Assembly: GCF_007655135.1 (NCBI RefSeq)
Contig: NC_045128.1
Coordinates: 40,251,885-40,315,884 of the forward strand
From: Punica granatum
Lineage: Eukaryota; Streptophyta; Magnoliopsida; Myrtales; Lythraceae
DNA length: 64,000 nt
Direction: 5' to 3'
Below the pieces are notes generated by a model. The model did not search any database and was not told the origin of the DNA. It was given only the letters and a program-made list of their open reading frames with translations. The translations under genes and the position numbers were made by a program. Each line of letters starts with the position of its first letter. Positions within the stretch are counted from its first letter, which is position 1. This document shows, one piece after another, positions 23,100 through 34,858 of the stretch.

Positions 23100-24318
23100 T
23101 CAAAATATATTAGAGAATGAAAAGTTAGAACCTTCAGATTCTGTGCATCTCTTTATCTTCTTCCTCTTCCCACTAGTTTCATGAACTTCATAATCACGAA
23201 AAGGATGATACTTGATTGACTCTAGCTCTTGCTTGGACACATCTAGCCTCCGTCTCTCATCTTCCTGCCAAACACGAGTCGTCAATAAAGCAACAAGCAA
23301 ACTAAAAGGCCGCCTAAATAAGCAGTGGTCTTAGAATCACCAACTGAGAACAAATGTATGCTTTGCCAATTAGCCAAGTCCCACGTAGCATTCAGTTCAC
23401 GCTATTAGCACCACAAGACTACCGCAGATAATGATAATACAACACCAATACTCCTCAAATCAGCAACACTAAATACATATGTGAGTGTGCTTGTGCGTGT
23501 ATGGATGAGGAACTTACATATGACTTGCGCAACATGGAAATCTGCATCTTGCAGACCCTAAGGTCCATCTCCAGCGCTCTAATTTGAGACTCAACGGGCA
23601 CCGTACATTGCTCTACCAAACTCTTTTGCCTTCCCCTAACAACATGCGGCTGCCAAACATTCAATGCCACCGATGCTTGCCTTATCAATCAAACAGACAC
23701 ATGCAAATGATTGCGTAAATAACATGCCCTAACTCTGAATCAAAGAAAAGCAATAAAGAGAAGTCAATAGACTGGCGAATTATCGATTCACTTACCTGAC
23801 CCTCTGCAGGTTGGACAATTCAGCAGCGGTAGTCTTCAACTTATCGCTCTCCAGGGCTAAAGAGGCCTCCATGCTGCTGAGCTTCTTCGAGTGCTCAGCG
23901 ATCTGGCTCTCCTTCCGCAACACAGCCCTCCGATGTGCTGCAAGCTTCCTATCGCGGTCCCTCTCGAACCTTCTCCACAAGAAGCGGAAACCGAATAATA
24001 ACACAGGCTCGACGGCGAAGAAGATGCCTCGTCACCATATGGTCAAGAGCGTAACAGAGGATACCTGATCCGGTAGAGCGATTGGGAAGAAGGCGGCAGA
24101 GAACTGGCGGCGGTGGACGGAGCCGAGGAGGAAGGGGGCGGCGGAGGGAAGTCGGAGGAGAGGAGACGGGACCAGAGAGAGTCCTCGCTGGAGAGACGGT
24201 GGAAGCGTCGGGAGGAGATGGAGAGGCAGCAGAGGTCCCTGTAGGTGAGGGTTGGGTTAGGGCTTCGGACGCCGATGTCGAGGATGAGCCTCCACAGCTC
24301 GTCTGGCAAGGTCGACAT
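23100..24318 (-). CDS. SKIP24: F-box protein SKIP24-like
   Basis: Four exons on the minus strand (24318-24065, 23969-23796, 23680-23518, 23264-23100) give 251 residues. The N-terminus is an F-box (MSTLPDELWRLILDIG, then LCCLSISSRRFHRLSSEDSLW), which docks on SKP1/ASK in an SCF ubiquitin ligase. A Pro/Ser-rich spacer follows, then a long charged coiled coil (RFERDRDRKLAAHRRAVLRK) and the signature QASVALNVWQPHVVRGRQKS with VEQCTVPVESQIRALEMDL. The end is KYHPFRDYE and a basic GKRKKIKRC tail that may be a nuclear signal. This architecture matches Arabidopsis SKIP24. The substrate is unknown. Two acceptors (AAG at 23970 and 23681) have weak pyrimidine tracts, but frame and homology support them. 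Confidence 0.92.
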
Positions 24319-24439
24319 CGTCGTTCACCCCACTTCGAGAGAGAGAGACGGGAGCCGCGACGAAGCCGGGAATCAGAGAAGCCGAAAGCACTGAGCGGCC
24401 TGCTCATTTTGGCGGTTCAGCCGCCACGCCAGCGGCTCG

Positions 24440-24770
24440 GGAATGATTTTTTTATCAATTTGATTTTTTATCACTGTCACTCCTAATTGCCACCACTTTT
24501 ATCACGTATTTTTATCAGTAATTAGCCATAAATGTTTTCAGTCCGTCTAATATTTATACCTCTCCGTTAAATTCGGTGGCAGACAATATCATGGACGGCA
24601 TTATCTTCATTTTGGATGTCACATCATTTTTTCGTCACGGAGATTAACGGAGAGGTAAAAATGTTAGACGAAATAAAAACGTTTATGACTAATTAGTGAC
24701 AAAAATATGTTGATGATAAAAGTGAAGGCAATTTAATAAGTGAATGATGATCGTAATAGTCTACTCTTTT
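24440..24770. mobile_element. Fold-back / MITE-like element upstream of SKIP24
   Basis: Two long inverted arms (24485-24570 and 24644-24735) share, as reverse complements, the series AATTGCC..CACTTTTATCA, TAATTAG.CATAAA, CGTCTAA.ATTT and ACCTCTCCGTTAA. A ~73-bp loop separates them. Outer limits are approximate and I could not find a target duplication. It has no coding capacity and lies within 500 bp of the SKIP24 start. Confidence 0.65.
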
Positions 24771-24779
24771 ATATTTTTG

Positions 24780-27162
24780 CAGAGAAGAAATTTCTGTCCG
24801 GTTCTTGTTCTTCGTCTACGCCCCCTTACTGAACGAGATCATCTCTCTCTACCAAAGCAGCTTCATCCCGGGAAGACGATCGGGCGACAACGTAATTATC
24901 CTCCGTGAAGTAATTCAATCAGGTCTGGGAAAGTTGGTGGATTCGTCCTAAAGCTGGACCTCGATGAAGCATTCGACAGAACTGAGTGGAGCTTTGTTCG
25001 AAAAGTGCTTTGTCTACTTCGGTTTTTCCAGACAAATGGATCAGATTAGTCTTTCTTCACCTGTATATCCTCCACTTCCATGGCAGAATCATCTCTTCCT
25101 TTCGGGCCCTCTCGAGGAATCAGACAAGGGGGGATCCCCTTTCCCCTACATCTTCCTCCTCTGCTTGGAATACCTATCGAATATAGTGAAAAGTGCAGTC
25201 GAATCGAAGAACTGGTTTGCTATAAAACCATTTCAAGGCTCCTCCGCTCTCTCACATCTCCTCTTTGCGGACGACATCATTCGTATGGGAAACATGAAAC
25301 AGACTACTATGTCTTTTCTCGAGTTGATCCTACACCAATTTTGCTATGGGTTAGGGATGAAATTGCTATGACTTGATCCTATACCACAGCGGCTCTAAAA
25401 AACATTTCAAGGGGTGGCCATTACTGATGACCTCGGGAAGTATTTGGGATTTCCGATATCCCTCTCGAAACCAAAAGAGACTGACTTCTCATTCATCATT
25501 GACAAGGTCAGATCCAAACTTGCGGGCTGGAAATCTAATTGACGGGTCGAGCTACTCTAATTGACTCCACTACCTCTGCCATCCCCTCCTACGTAATGCA
25601 ATGCACCTATCTTCCAAAAAGAGGTAACCTTCAAGCTTGACCAGATTAATCGAGATTTCTTGTGGGGGAACCACTACTGAGAAGAAAAAGCTGCATCTCG
25701 TCAATTGGAAGACCATCACCCTCCTAAAAGAAGCGGGTGGATTGGGCCTCAAACGACTGGAGCAAAGAAACAAAGCACTCCTTGGATGTCTGCCATCATG
25801 TATGGTTAAGGAAGACTCCCCTTGGGCTAAGTTACTCCGACTTAAATTCACTCGGAGCAGAACAACCTTCAAATGGACTGGTTCACCAGCTTGGAAAGCC
25901 CTCAAAGTGGGAATGGAAGTCTGGACCACCAGCGTTAAAATACATAGTCGGAGATGGTACCCAAGTCAACCTCTGGAATGATCGGTGGGTTGGACCCTCG
26001 CCCCTACGAAAACTTATCCAGGGCCCCCTTCCTTTGGGAGAAGAAGCTCGAACAGTTAATACCATCATCAACTCGAGTAGGCATTGGGATCTCAGCAGTC
26101 TCCACCTCCCAATGGAGCTCCAAGACATAATCAAAGGCCTCCCCTAAGCCTCAACCCCCTCGCCGAAGACTCACCAATACAGGGACTTCCCAAAAATGGC
26201 GATTTTTCATCAAAATCCGCCCTTTAGAATTGGATCTGGAAATGTCCAACAATCTCGAGAATGCAACATTTTCTATGGCTTTGCTCCAGGGATAGGATAG
26301 CCTCGGCAAATTTGCTCTCATGACGAGGTCTGCCTATGAGCCCCTCTTGCCCCCGTTGTGCTAGTGTTGAAACAACCATCCACATTCTGCGAGATTGCAC
26401 TCACGCCATTAACTTCTGGCACTAGCTTGGCATCCCAGACAAAATCTATTCCTCCTTCCACTGTCCCCTTCAAGAGTGGCTTCAGACCAACTGCTCCACT
26501 AAACTAACCTCGACCGTGGGTATCCAGTGGGGTACTTTGTTCTCCTACGTCCTATAGTCTCTCTGGAAGAATCAGAACTCTCTATTGTTCTCCAAGCAGT
26601 CCCTCAATGCGAATTTACCTGCCTTCACTCTCCAACTTGCCGCAGAAATGTCTAGCGCCCAAAAAGCAGCCATAACAGTGGCTTATGTGTCCAAGAATGT
26701 GAGCTGGGCCTCAAGCTCAATACAGATGGATCGAGTCCAGGCAACTCCGGGAAAGCAGGAGCTGGTAGACTGATCAGAGATCGTTAACGGAGATTGGGTC
26801 AAGGGCTTTTTAGTCACTCAATATACGACAAATCATAGTGGAAGTTGATGCATCTACTGTTCTGCACGTGGTCTGGAATGCTGATAGCTCTAATCATCTA
26901 CTATGGCCGCTCATTAATGAATACAAGATGCTGAGCAGTCCTTCGAGGTGGTTAAACCTACTCATGCATTTAGGGAGGCTAATTCTTGCGCGGATCTCCT
27001 AGCTCGAGCTGGTGGACTTCAACATGAAGATATCATTTTATTTGATGTTGTTCCTCCATTTCTTAGCTTAGCTCTGTTTGGAGACAGTATGGGAGCCTCT
27101 GCGCCCCGGCTTGTAAAAGACCACGGTTAATCTTTAATGCATTATCCTCCAAAAAAAAAAAA
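24780..27162 (+). mobile_element. Decayed, 5'-truncated LINE (non-LTR retrotransposon)
   Basis: Fragments of a plant L1-type reverse transcriptase run through several frames with stops and shifts. They begin near 24855 with SFIPGRRSGDNVIILREVI, followed by LFADDI (catalytic FADD box, 25264-25275), KLDQINRDFLWG-like and GGLGLKRL remnants near 25640-25760, and GLDNWRVGP-like remnants near 25980. A zf-RVT-like motif (CPRCASVETTIHILRDC) is at 26345-26400. A terminal RNase H remnant (AFREANSCADLLARAGG) is near 26970. The element ends in a 12-A tail at 27151-27162. The endonuclease domain is missing, as in usual 5' truncation. No clean target duplication was found. It is dead. Confidence 0.85.
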
Positions 27163-27194
27163 TCTATCCTTTCGTTGAATGAATGTCATATTTA

Positions 27195-27227
27195 CCCCCC
27201 CCCCCCCCCCCCCCCCCCAAAAAAAAA
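27195..27227. repeat. C24-A9 homopolymer junction
   Basis: Twenty-four C followed directly by nine A, and then more A-rich sequence, 33 bp beyond the LINE tail. Unusual for plant DNA; true length is uncertain in any assembly. Confidence 0.9.
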
Positions 27228-28591
27228 TAAAAGAAAAAGAAAGAAAGAAAAGCTTTGACCAGCCATTTTGATCTCTTTATATTACACCGTACCAGAACTG
27301 AACCAAATCCCTTTTCTAGGTGCTCCTAGAATAGGCTTTGACACGACTAGACCTGTTAAACACGATTATCATTGTTTTTCGTACTTGCCCTACTAGACAT
27401 GCTACAATATTATCATTTGACGTATTGAATCTACACAAAAATTCATGCCTAAACGTTCACGAACAACTTCAACCCAAGTACATATATAATTTTTTTTTAA
27501 AAAAAAGTTTTGCTGAAAAGGGCAATCGACTCAAAGAATGTTCAGAATGCTCACATGGCTTGGGCTATTTTTCAACCCCCAAAAAAAAAAAAAAGAGTCC
27601 GACACCGCACATCCTATTTCTCTCCTTCAAAGTAAGTTGCAGATAAAATTCAGGGCATAATACAGACTCTGCATGGTAATATTGCTGCATAAGTATTACA
27701 TTGTACCTGATTATCTTCCTCCCTTTCTACTTTCTAACAAGCATGGTTAAATCCAAAGGTGCTTCAGCTCACCCGAAAACAAACAAAACTGAATAAGAAA
27801 ATCGGAAGATGCAGATGGGTCAACTTACAAAATACATGCGCAAGCACAAGAAATAGTTTATTCACGGATCGAAAATAATTTAACCCCAAAGAAAGATTTA
27901 ACGCAGTTTTTATATGATTTCCGAGGAATCCTCATCACCTGTCCACGAGTAAGCACCTAATTGGTAATGGTTCAGCCCACAAAGACAAGACATCTGAAGA
28001 TCAACTAAAGAGTGCAGTAAATAAAATTATAAAATCCCTGTCCCCTCATTCGTTCCTTTCAGCCACCAAATAGCCAATCATACAACTTGAGTATGCATCC
28101 ACAAATAACACAGCTATACCACTCAAGTGCTTTTTGCCTCTAATTCTTAAACCTAGTCAATAACTCAGAGGCAACCTACAGCAACATAGATCCACAGGGT
28201 AAAATTGACGAGCATAGATTAGCCGACATAATTCACATACCACATCACAAGGCAGATAAATGTCCTGCATATTCCATAAGCATTGTTCGCTTATGGTCAA
28301 ACAGAGTAGCTAAGATAATATGCCAGTAAGTAGGATATAGCATGGTTCACTGGCTGAGCAGTCGAATTGTTTTCTCTATGAATTGTTTCTCTATGCATTG
28401 ATATTTTTTTCTATCAATTCTGCTGCAATCTCATCTGCAACTACATGTTATGGCTTCAATAGGCAAAAGATACAGCGGGCAAATCAATCACTATAACTAG
28501 TGAAACATAAACCCAAGTTGGTGAGCAGCTTGGAATTTATAGATATATTGCCATTACAAGTGAATGAGTAAATAATCACGGAAAAATTTAA
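27228..28591. other. Gene-free spacer
   Basis: No convincing coding sequence, RNA gene or bounded repeat was found; composition is ordinary AT-rich intergenic DNA. Confidence 0.55.
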
Positions 28592-28839
28592 AACCCCGTT
28601 TGGATTCAGAGTTACTTGATTTTAACTTTAACTTTAACTTTAACTCAACACACTACACAACAAAAATACACATTTCTCAATTTAAAAATTTTAACTTTAA
28701 CTTTAACTCAACACACTACACAATAAAAACACACGTTTCCCAAGTCAAATTTATAAACATATCTCATTTGTCCTTTTCCACAATCAAAATTAAAATCAAA
28801 ATCAAAGTAATTTTAACTCTGAATCCAAACGGCCTCTCC
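28592..28839 (+). mobile_element. Tourist-like MITE, family 1, copy B
   Basis: A 248-bp element. Inverted ends are CCGTTTGGATTCAGAGTTA and TAACTCTGAATCCAAACGG, 19 bases perfectly complementary. TAA flanks it (28589-28591, 28840-28842). The interior has two TTAACTTTAACTCAACACACT units and a TCATTTGTCCTTTTCCACAA segment, as in copies A and C. No coding capacity. Confidence 0.9.
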
Positions 28840-29563
28840 TAAGGTACGGAAAACAAGCCCATTAATAATGTAGAAACATGGCATTGCCAGAGATAATGAT
28901 TATACTTATCAGCAAAACAAAAATTTTAATGCCTTTGGCACGTTATTTTTATGATTAAATACTAAATCATTTAGATATCATTCTGTCTGTTAGATAACAA
29001 TAAGAAGAATTCGATTGTAAGATGATGGAGTTTGTGAAAACAATCAAGGGAAATATGGCAGAGCTGAATGAAGATTCAGACCATATTCTTCTAAAAATTG
29101 ACAACTGATATTTAAGAACTGTGTCTCTTAATAAGATAAGCCTATATGGGCAAAAAGAGATATTTCAATTTCGGCCAAGAGTTTCCTAAGATTCTATAGC
29201 TACTAAACCAAGTTTCCACAATCTATGTCAACCAAATTCCAAATTGTTTACCTTCTTAATGGGACCAGTGCCCTATAAATCTAAACGCTTTTGTACCTAG
29301 TAGAAGATATTACCTCAATGAAAGCACAGTGAGCAATTTTCACATCGACAAAATAAAAATTGATCTAAGAATAGCAAAGTGGTAAGGAAAATGCCAGTTG
29401 CATTGTATTTAATCCATTACCAGATACTCCTGAAGTTGCAGCACTACATGAACCTGGATCTTGCTAGAAGTTACATCAGAGGTGATTAACGCAATAATCC
29501 CCTGACTGTGTACATCAAAACCCAGAAGGCCCCAGAATATAGTGTAATGTCTCATCTGGCGGG

Positions 29564-30928
29564 TCAAAACATCATTAAATTTGTTGAAACACCAACAACG
29601 AAAGGTTCCATTAATAACCGGGTCAGGAAGTAAAACATGATGCCTAGCGCGATAGAAATGGGAAGGGCAGGCAGAGCTCGGCGGCACACAGACAACAGAA
29701 TAAGGGTGCACCCAAGTCCCGAAACAATCGCTAGGTAACAAGCATACACAGTCATCAAATCATACATTGCCGCTCTGCCCACGAGAACACTGTAAAAGAT
29801 GAAATCTCCGAGACCGAGCCTAATACCTCTGTTCGAGCTTGAATCGTCGTCACTATTATCATCCCCCCTAGTTTGCTCTCTTTGATTCCCCACTTCTGGA
29901 ACTTCAACCAATGGGGACATCTCCTCGATCTCCAACTCCCTATTTCCCAACTGCCCAACTCTATTGGGAGTATTGACATTCACCACTGAATACTCCGATG
30001 AGTCACTGCTGGAAGAGTGCCTTTGCCTTACGTTACCCACCAATGGAGACGTTTCCTCCCCTTCATATCTGAGACTTCCACCCTCATCATTCCTCGAATT
30101 CCCTCTACCACCATCAATGACATTGTTCTGAGCATTGTTTCCAGAAACCGATTGCAGCTCAACTGATCCTGAATCAGAAAATCCAGCAACCAAGGGGCCC
30201 ATGTTCGACCTGCGATTATCACTACCTTGCGGAGCGACAGGGCGGGCCTCGTAGACAAGGGCCGGGAGCTCCTCGTCCCTGCTCGAAGCCAACTCAACGA
30301 GTATCTTTAGGGGCCCGCCGGGAGCCAAGACAGCGACCAGGTCATACACAGCCAGCGCCACAAGCAAAACCCAAGTAGTCCACTCAGGCAATTTGGTAAA
30401 CCAAGCGGCGACAATTATCCCGAGACAAACCATATAAAACTGCCTCAGGAGAATCGGAATCCCACCAGAAAAGACGGAGAGGACCCCGACAACGGTGAAA
30501 TTGAACAACAGCAGGAAGCAGGTGATGGAGTCGACGGGAATAGAGAAATGCTGAATGACGGAGAGGAAGATCGAACCCCCCATGGTGCCGAGCACGAAGA
30601 AGGCTGAGAAGCGGGTGTAGTTCTTGAGGAAATTGGTGAACTTGAAGTAGTAGAGGGCAACCAGCACGAAGGTGACGACAGCGATGAGGATGACGAAGAC
30701 GAGGGCATTGAGGAGGGCGCCCTCGAGTTTCTGGGTGGCGGAGTCGGAGGGGTTCTCGAGGTAGACGAGGTTGGCGGCTGTGCGGATCGGGGCGGAGGAG
30801 GGAGTGGAGAAGGGGTTTGAGGGGGAGAGGGCGTAGACTAGGAGGACCACGAGGAGCATGCAGATGGAGACCGGCGACATCACGCCGATGATCTCGACGC
30901 CGATCGATTCGAGGATGCTCGACTCCAT
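29564..30928 (-). CDS. PS1: Presenilin (gamma-secretase aspartyl protease homologue)
   Basis: An intronless gene of 454 residues. About nine hydrophobic segments are visible. The two catalytic aspartates are present: Asp196 in AVYDLVAVLAPGGP and Asp375 in LGLGDFIFYS. The C-terminal PAL motif is RRALPALPIS (around 420). Between the catalytic segments is a long acidic, Ser/Asn-rich loop (roughly 210-365) with internal echoes (EETSPLVG, EEMSPLVE). Presenilins are the catalytic subunit of gamma-secretase with APH1, PEN2 and nicastrin, cutting within membranes; plant forms sit in endomembranes and their natural substrates are little known. Being intronless agrees with Arabidopsis PS1 as I recall it. 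All active-site motifs are intact, so the enzyme is probably functional. Confidence 0.96.
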   Translation of the reverse strand: MESSILESIGVEIIGVMSPVSICMLLVVLLVYALSPSNPFSTPSSAPIRTAANLVYLENPSDSATQKLEGALLNALVFVILIAVVTFVLVALYYFKFTNFLKNYTRFSAFFVLGTMGGSIFLSVIQHFSIPVDSITCFLLLFNFTVVGVLSVFSGGIPILLRQFYMVCLGIIVAAWFTKLPEWTTWVLLVALAVYDLVAVLAPGGPLKILVELASSRDEELPALVYEARPVAPQGSDNRRSNMGPLVAGFSDSGSVELQSVSGNNAQNNVIDGGRGNSRNDEGGSLRYEGEETSPLVGNVRQRHSSSSDSSEYSVVNVNTPNRVGQLGNRELEIEEMSPLVEVPEVGNQREQTRGDDNSDDDSSSNRGIRLGLGDFIFYSVLVGRAAMYDLMTVYACYLAIVSGLGCTLILLSVCRRALPALPISIALGIMFYFLTRLLMEPFVVGVSTNLMMF

Positions 30929-32780
30929 CTCTCGGGGGAAAGAATCCGGGCGAACAGGCGGTGGGCAACTTAGGGCTTAAGGCATCGCCATTTGCAGCGT
31001 GGGCAGCTCTGCAACTTCAGTGGGCTTCAAAGGGAGAGAGAATAGTAGGACGGGAGAGAGATGAAAAGTAAGACAAACTCTGCGTGTCGAAGTGGAATTT
31101 CAGAAAGTCACCGTTTACTTTTCGCAATTTGGACTAAAAAAGAAATACATATATACAAACATGAAAAAAAAAAATGTAAAATTTTATGTATTTATATATA
31201 TATATATATATCGAGGCCCATCTTGCTCATGGATGATCCGGTCCATTGCTATGGGCCTCGATGACTTTTCCTCAATCGTTGCATGAGATTGGACTTCCTA
31301 ATCCCCGGTATGAACCAACGTCTCGACAAAAGATTGTGTTCGAACTTGATTTGCCCCATTTAAACAATATATGAACTGGTCTTACTATCGAGGCCGTTAA
31401 TCGCTCTCTCTGAATTAGCTCATAGCGAAGTGACTGTGAATTGGAGGTACTTCCCCGTAGCATTCCATTTTCGAGATCTTTCATCCCGGCTTACGATATA
31501 TATGAATATGACCACATTAGCATGTGCAAGGAGCCAATAGAGGTAGTGTTTTCGAAAATAATATATGCTCGCGTGTAATATATATAAATAAATAAATAAA
31601 TAAATATGGCAAATGCATTTATTTATTTTTATGATGCAAAGGAATATTAAATATTAATAGAGGTCAAAAGGAGTGGACCTCTTCAATAATCTCAGGGCAT
31701 GCCCGAAACCGCATTAGTTGTTTGGGTTTGTGTCGGTCGCCTCCTCATTACTCTCCACTCTCCAAAAAGTCAATTCCGTCCTCTTTCTTAATCCTAATTT
31801 CTCGCGATCACATGTTGTATACCCTTCCCCATGTTTCAAAAAATAAAATATAATATAATATAAAAAAAATTGATTGATTTTATTGTCTGTATTTCCCCAG
31901 AAGTTTCTGGAAAACCATCAAAATTGCGACCCCTGAAATGCGATGCACGATATCCTGAAATTTTTCAATGGCAAGAATGAAACTCGATTGAAACCTCTTA
32001 ATTGCAGACAACAACATATATAACCGAAGTATTGTCTTTGTGGACGTTTCGCGTAGCGGAAAATGAGTGTAAACTGTCGTAAAAGTGAAGTTTTTGATCG
32101 ATACAAGAAACCAAATACATATATTTTGCGTGTGCGTTTTTTTTTTTTTAATAAGCCTCTTAACCTAACAAACTAAGAGTAAATCATTATATATTCTTCT
32201 GGGTCAGCATTTTTTTCCAAAATTACAAAGAAAGAGGGGGCAGAGAGCGTTGCCAATTACACAAAACACTGAGGGCAGGACAATATGTTGAAATGGTAAT
32301 AACAACTTTAGCCATAGCAAGACAGCAGAAGAAAATTCATTTTGGTGAAACCAAATGGACAAGTCATTGCAAAATATTCAATGTGAAATTAGTGGGGGGC
32401 AGTCAATTCCTGGAATCGCTAATCTAACCCACCTAAGCACTCTTTAAGCCAAAAGGGAAGGAGACTCATGAAAATAAAGAAAATGACGGCAAAGAAAGAA
32501 AGACTCTGCCATTCCTTTCCCATCTTGGCATGTGAACCGAAGAAGATATACTCAACGATGCTAGACTAAATGATACTATATTTGACATGACACTGTAACA
32601 CGAATGCGGTTCGTGCACATCGAGATGAGGGGCGGATTCTAGAGAAGTAAAAATATCAGATTGCCTGTCATGAGTCGGGTCTATGGCATCGGTTAACACG
32701 AGATTGGCGTTTCGTGTAGCGAGATTATTAGAGTTAATGAAAAGAAAGGAAGGGTGAGTCGGCAAGGTAGATCAATGGCG
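30929..32780. other. Spacer between presenilin and MYB60-like promoters
   Basis: The two genes are divergent, so this holds both upstream regions. A (TA)n tract lies near 31194 and an AAAT repeat near 31590. No further gene is supported. Confidence 0.55.
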
Positions 32781-32783
32781 GGG

Positions 32784-32834
32784 TTAAAAAGAAAAGTGCT
32801 TGCCTTGGTATTAATTTCACCCAAGTATATAAAT
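32784..32834 (+). promoter_or_regulatory. MYB60-like core promoter: AAAG (DOF-type) motifs and TATA box
   Basis: TATATAAAT at 32826-32834 is a good TATA box about 165 bp before the start codon. Just upstream, TTAAAAAGAAAAGTG (32784-32798) gives two (A/T)AAAG motifs, and more occur at 32489-32505 and 32739-32750. Clusters of such DOF-binding motifs are reported to drive guard-cell expression of Arabidopsis MYB60. Presence is seen; function is inferred. Confidence 0.5.
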
Positions 32835-32997
32835 GGTCATGGCACTATTGATGGGTCACGGTGCCGAAGAGATCAGATAGAGAGGGGGAGAGAGCAGGTT
32901 TTCAGACAGAACAGCAACAGATAACAGAGGAGACAACATCAGGATTCTCTAGAGTAGGCCTGTTCCGTTCTGTTCTTTAGATTAGCAAAGAGGAGCC

Positions 32998-34192
32998 ATG
33001 GGAAGACCTCCATGCTGTGATCAAGTGGGCATCAAGAAAGGCCCATGGACTCCTGAGGAAGACATCATACTCGTCTCTTACATTCAAGAACATGGCCCCG
33101 GTAACTGGAGATCAGTCCCCACTAACACAGGTAATTCATTCTCGTCATCCCAGGGATTCGACCCGAGGGATTAGCTTGTACTTAAATTTTTGCGAACGTG
33201 AAACTGTTCTTCTTAGGTTCTTGGATTCTCTATGGTAAAGTTTGTCTTTTCTTTGTTCTGTTATGGTGCACAAAAAGGGCTGTTGAGGTGCAGCAAGAGT
33301 TGCAGGCTGAGATGGACTAACTACCTCAGACCCGGAATCAAGAGGGGGAACTTCACTCCTCATGAAGAAGGGATGATCATTCACCTCCAAGCTTTATTGG
33401 GTAACAAGTAATCTTCTTCCCGATTCCCGCTTCATGATTGAATTCATTATGTGTTCCGGGTTTTGTCCATGAGCGAGTGAAACTATGTTAACTTTTCCTT
33501 TTTGTCGGGGTAGATGGGCGGCCATAGCTTCATACCTCCCGCAGAGGACGGACAATGACATAAAGAACTACTGGAACACTCACTTAAAGAAAAAGCTGAA
33601 GAAGTTCCAAGCTTCAGATCAGACGGGCACGGCTCACCACGATCAGCTTGTGCAGAGAAGTACTCTGGGCGACCAGCGGAGAGGCTTGGCAGGAGATATC
33701 ACGAGCAGCAGCTCTTCCTCGACGTATGCTTCGAGCACTGAGAACATCTCAAGACTTCTCGAAGGGTGGATGAGATCCTCCCCGAAGAACAGCACCAACA
33801 CCACCACCGCTTTTGCTACTACTAACAGCGGCAACTACAACCTCAAAAATCTCGAGCTAGAGAAGGACTCTTCAATTGAGAACGCTACAGCTTCCCTCAG
33901 CTGCTACCACCCGAAGGTCGAGCAAGAGGAGGTTTTTTGTGGAGATCGCTTGATTCCCCATGATGAGTTCGAGTCGATCCTGTCCTTTGAGAATTTGAAC
34001 GCCAACGTTTCGTGGGACAAGTCGTCGACCTGTGACCAGAAGGTTGCCATTGGCAGGCTGAGATCTGATCATCCTCAGCAGCAGCAGGCTTCTCCTCCTC
34101 CTCCATTGTCCTTCCTTGAGAAGTGGCTGTTCGATGAGACAACTAACGGAGGTCAAGTGGAAGAGATAATGGAACTGCCTTCAATCTTCTGA
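32998..34192 (+). CDS. MYB60: R2R3-MYB transcription factor, MYB60-like (guard cell)
   Basis: Three exons (32998-33130, 33278-33407, 33514-34192) encode 313 residues. The start [20 protein letters not shown] is typical. R2 includes [20 protein letters not shown] and [21 protein letters not shown]3 has [20 protein letters not shown] and [20 protein letters not shown]. Intron positions match the usual R2R3 pattern. After the DNA-binding domain, [20 protein letters not shown] is the conserved subgroup 1 motif, and the C-terminus has [12 protein letters not shown]. These match Arabidopsis and grape MYB60, which act in stomatal guard cells to promote opening and are repressed by ABA and drought. 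An AATAAA lies at 34256. Function in this species is inferred from the close match. Confidence 0.95.
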
Positions 34193-34827
34193 TAGTTTCA
34201 ACATCTACAATACTTTTATTATTAGTAGTTTAATTAGAACTAAGATTAATTAAGAAATAAAGAAAATCAAAATGTTCAATCTTCTGATCTTTCCTTTTGC
34301 TTTGTTCTTCTTTTTTTTTTTGGGGGGGGGGGAGGGGTTCTAAGAAGTTGGGATCTCTGTTCTTTGTTTCTTTAGCATTGTAACTCAATTATTAGGAGAA
34401 CCATATAACATGCGAAGAGAGGACCATGGATGAAGTTATGTGCCAAATTATCCATGCTTCTATCTTCATGCGCCACTATGTGAAAAATCGTCATCTATAC
34501 TGAAATTGTATGCCATTTCCGTTCTATTTCAACGAATTATCGAAGTCGTTCTCTGATATAGAATCCCTATTTTTACGGGCCGGTTGTGCAACTTGCAATC
34601 CGTGGAGGTCAATATATATTCGAATTCGGCCGATCAATATAAGATAAAAAGATCATTCTTCCCACCAAAAAGATCAATCCTCTTTTTACTATAGAAGGCA
34701 ATGCCCATTTGCCGACAATTCGAGCTTTGAAGCAAATGGGGTGAGGAATATAATATAGTACTAGTACTAGAAATAAATTGGAGGGAAATTCTTAAAATAA
34801 TAATAATATGAAGAATATTTATAATAA

Positions 34828-34858
<31 letters not shown>

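Noticed and set aside
30384..30968. 194-residue frame overlapping presenilin in another phase
   Set aside because: Arg/His/Pro-rich shadow of the GC-rich presenilin 5' half.
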